Shown: positions 4,622 through 5,069 of the stretch, piece after piece | Position numbering within the stretch: the stretch's first letter is position 1 | Layout: each line of letters begins with the position of its first letter | Assembly (NCBI GenBank): GCA_017544745.1 | Contig: JAFYDO010000076.1 | Location: 1-5,069 of the forward strand | Length of the DNA stretch: 5,069 nucleotides | Direction: 5' to 3' | Origin: Treponema sp. | Lineage (GTDB): Bacteria > Spirochaetota > Spirochaetia > Treponematales > Treponemataceae | Translations under genes and position numbers: made by a program | The notes under the pieces: generated by a model | Told to the model about the DNA's origin: nothing | What the model saw: only the letters and a program-made list of their open reading frames with translations | Databases searched by the model: none

Positions 4622-5069
4622 AACGTTCAGTTAATGGCTTTTGGCGCCATTCTTCAAGCTGCTTTTCTATAAGTGTTTTGGCTTCGTCTAAAAGTGCGTT
4701 ACACTCTTCTTTACCCTTTGGACACGGATAAACCTTTAAAACCTTAAGCCTGTAACTTCCCTTATGAATATTTTTTAAAAGTCCTTTTAAGTCTGCAATA
4801 CGCCATCCGCCGTCTATAGCACACAATACTACAGGCAAGCCGCTTGCTTCTGTTAAAGTCCTGAAGCCTGCCGTATAAAACTTTTGTACATTACCGTCGC
4901 GGGATCTTGTTCCTTCCGGAAAAAGCACAGGCACAAGATTCTGTTCCTTTGAGCGTACACCAAAATCAGAAATAAGCTTTACAGATTCAAGCGGTCGTAC
5001 ATTTCTTGGAATCAAACAATGCTGCTGAGATTTTAGCATTGGCGAAACAAGAGGAACACCTTTTCCAAG
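4620..5069 (-). CDS. plsC: 1-acyl-sn-glycerol-3-phosphate acyltransferase, PlsC family (5' end outside window)
   Basis: PlsC enzymes transfer an acyl chain to the sn-2 position of lysophosphatidic acid at the inner membrane, making phosphatidic acid for phospholipids. The 149 visible residues are the C-terminal part. The frame is open to the window edge and begins LGKGVPLVSPMLKS, so the Met at 5039 is internal and not the start. Motif II-like CLIPRNVR (18-25), motif III FPEGTRSRDG (50-59) and the motif IV region GLPVVLCAIDGG (77-88) are present. Motif I (HxxxxD), which carries the catalytic histidine, would lie upstream of 5069 and cannot be seen. The C-terminus is basic and Glu-rich (IEKQLEEWRQKPLTER) with no transmembrane helix. 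Related enzymes of this superfamily acylate other lipids, so the exact substrate is less certain than the family. The gene converges with the zinc-ribbon gene. Confidence 0.9.
   Translation of the reverse strand, partial: LGKGVPLVSPMLKSQQHCLIPRNVRPLESVKLISDFGVRSKEQNLVPVLFPEGTRSRDGNVQKFYTAGFRTLTEASGLPVVLCAIDGGWRIADLKGLLKNIHKGSYRLKVLKVYPCPKGKEECNALLDEAKTLIEKQLEEWRQKPLTER

Noticed and set aside
4620..5039. ATG at 5039 as the true start of the acyltransferase
   Set aside because: The frame stays open to 5069 with family-like sequence, and the catalytic HxxxxD motif must lie further upstream, so the Met is internal.

Overview
The window looks like a spirochaete chromosome, most probably Treponema or a close relative. 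It is AT-rich and contains ordinary housekeeping genes. The minus-strand order rpsT, HU, lnt, bactofilin, rho matches, as far as I recall, the order around rho in Treponema genomes. That recollection was not checked against a database. There is no mobile element, CRISPR array, tRNA or rRNA, and no sign of recent transfer.

From left to right: positions 1-1318 hold rho on the minus strand, cut at its 3' end by the window edge, so roughly the last 95-100 residues are missing. An AT-rich leader (1319-1400) separates it from a bactofilin (1401-1829). Next upstream come lnt (1844-3559), apolipoprotein N-acyltransferase, and an HU/IHF-type DNA-binding protein (3535-3840). HU overlaps lnt by 25 bases, and lnt and bactofilin are 14 bases apart. 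HU, lnt, bactofilin and rho therefore look like one operon, possibly with an extra promoter before rho. A rho-independent terminator (3886-3919) separates this group from rpsT (3955-4230, GTG start).

The rpsT promoter lies back to back with a near-consensus plus-strand promoter. The plus-strand promoter drives an unrecognised 57-residue, four-cysteine zinc-ribbon protein (4365-4538), which is too short for many gene callers. This gene converges with a PlsC-type acyltransferase (4620-5069, minus strand, 5' end outside the window). The 81 bases between them hold two hairpin terminators, one for each direction.

The genes serve translation (S20, perhaps the zinc ribbon), nucleoid structure (HU), the envelope and cell shape (PlsC phospholipid synthesis, Lnt lipoprotein maturation, bactofilin scaffold) and transcription termination (Rho). 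I do not see a complete new multi-gene system. The items most worth a second look are the zinc-ribbon gene with its divergent promoter arrangement, the likely leaderless HU transcript, and the long low-complexity N-terminal extension of Rho.
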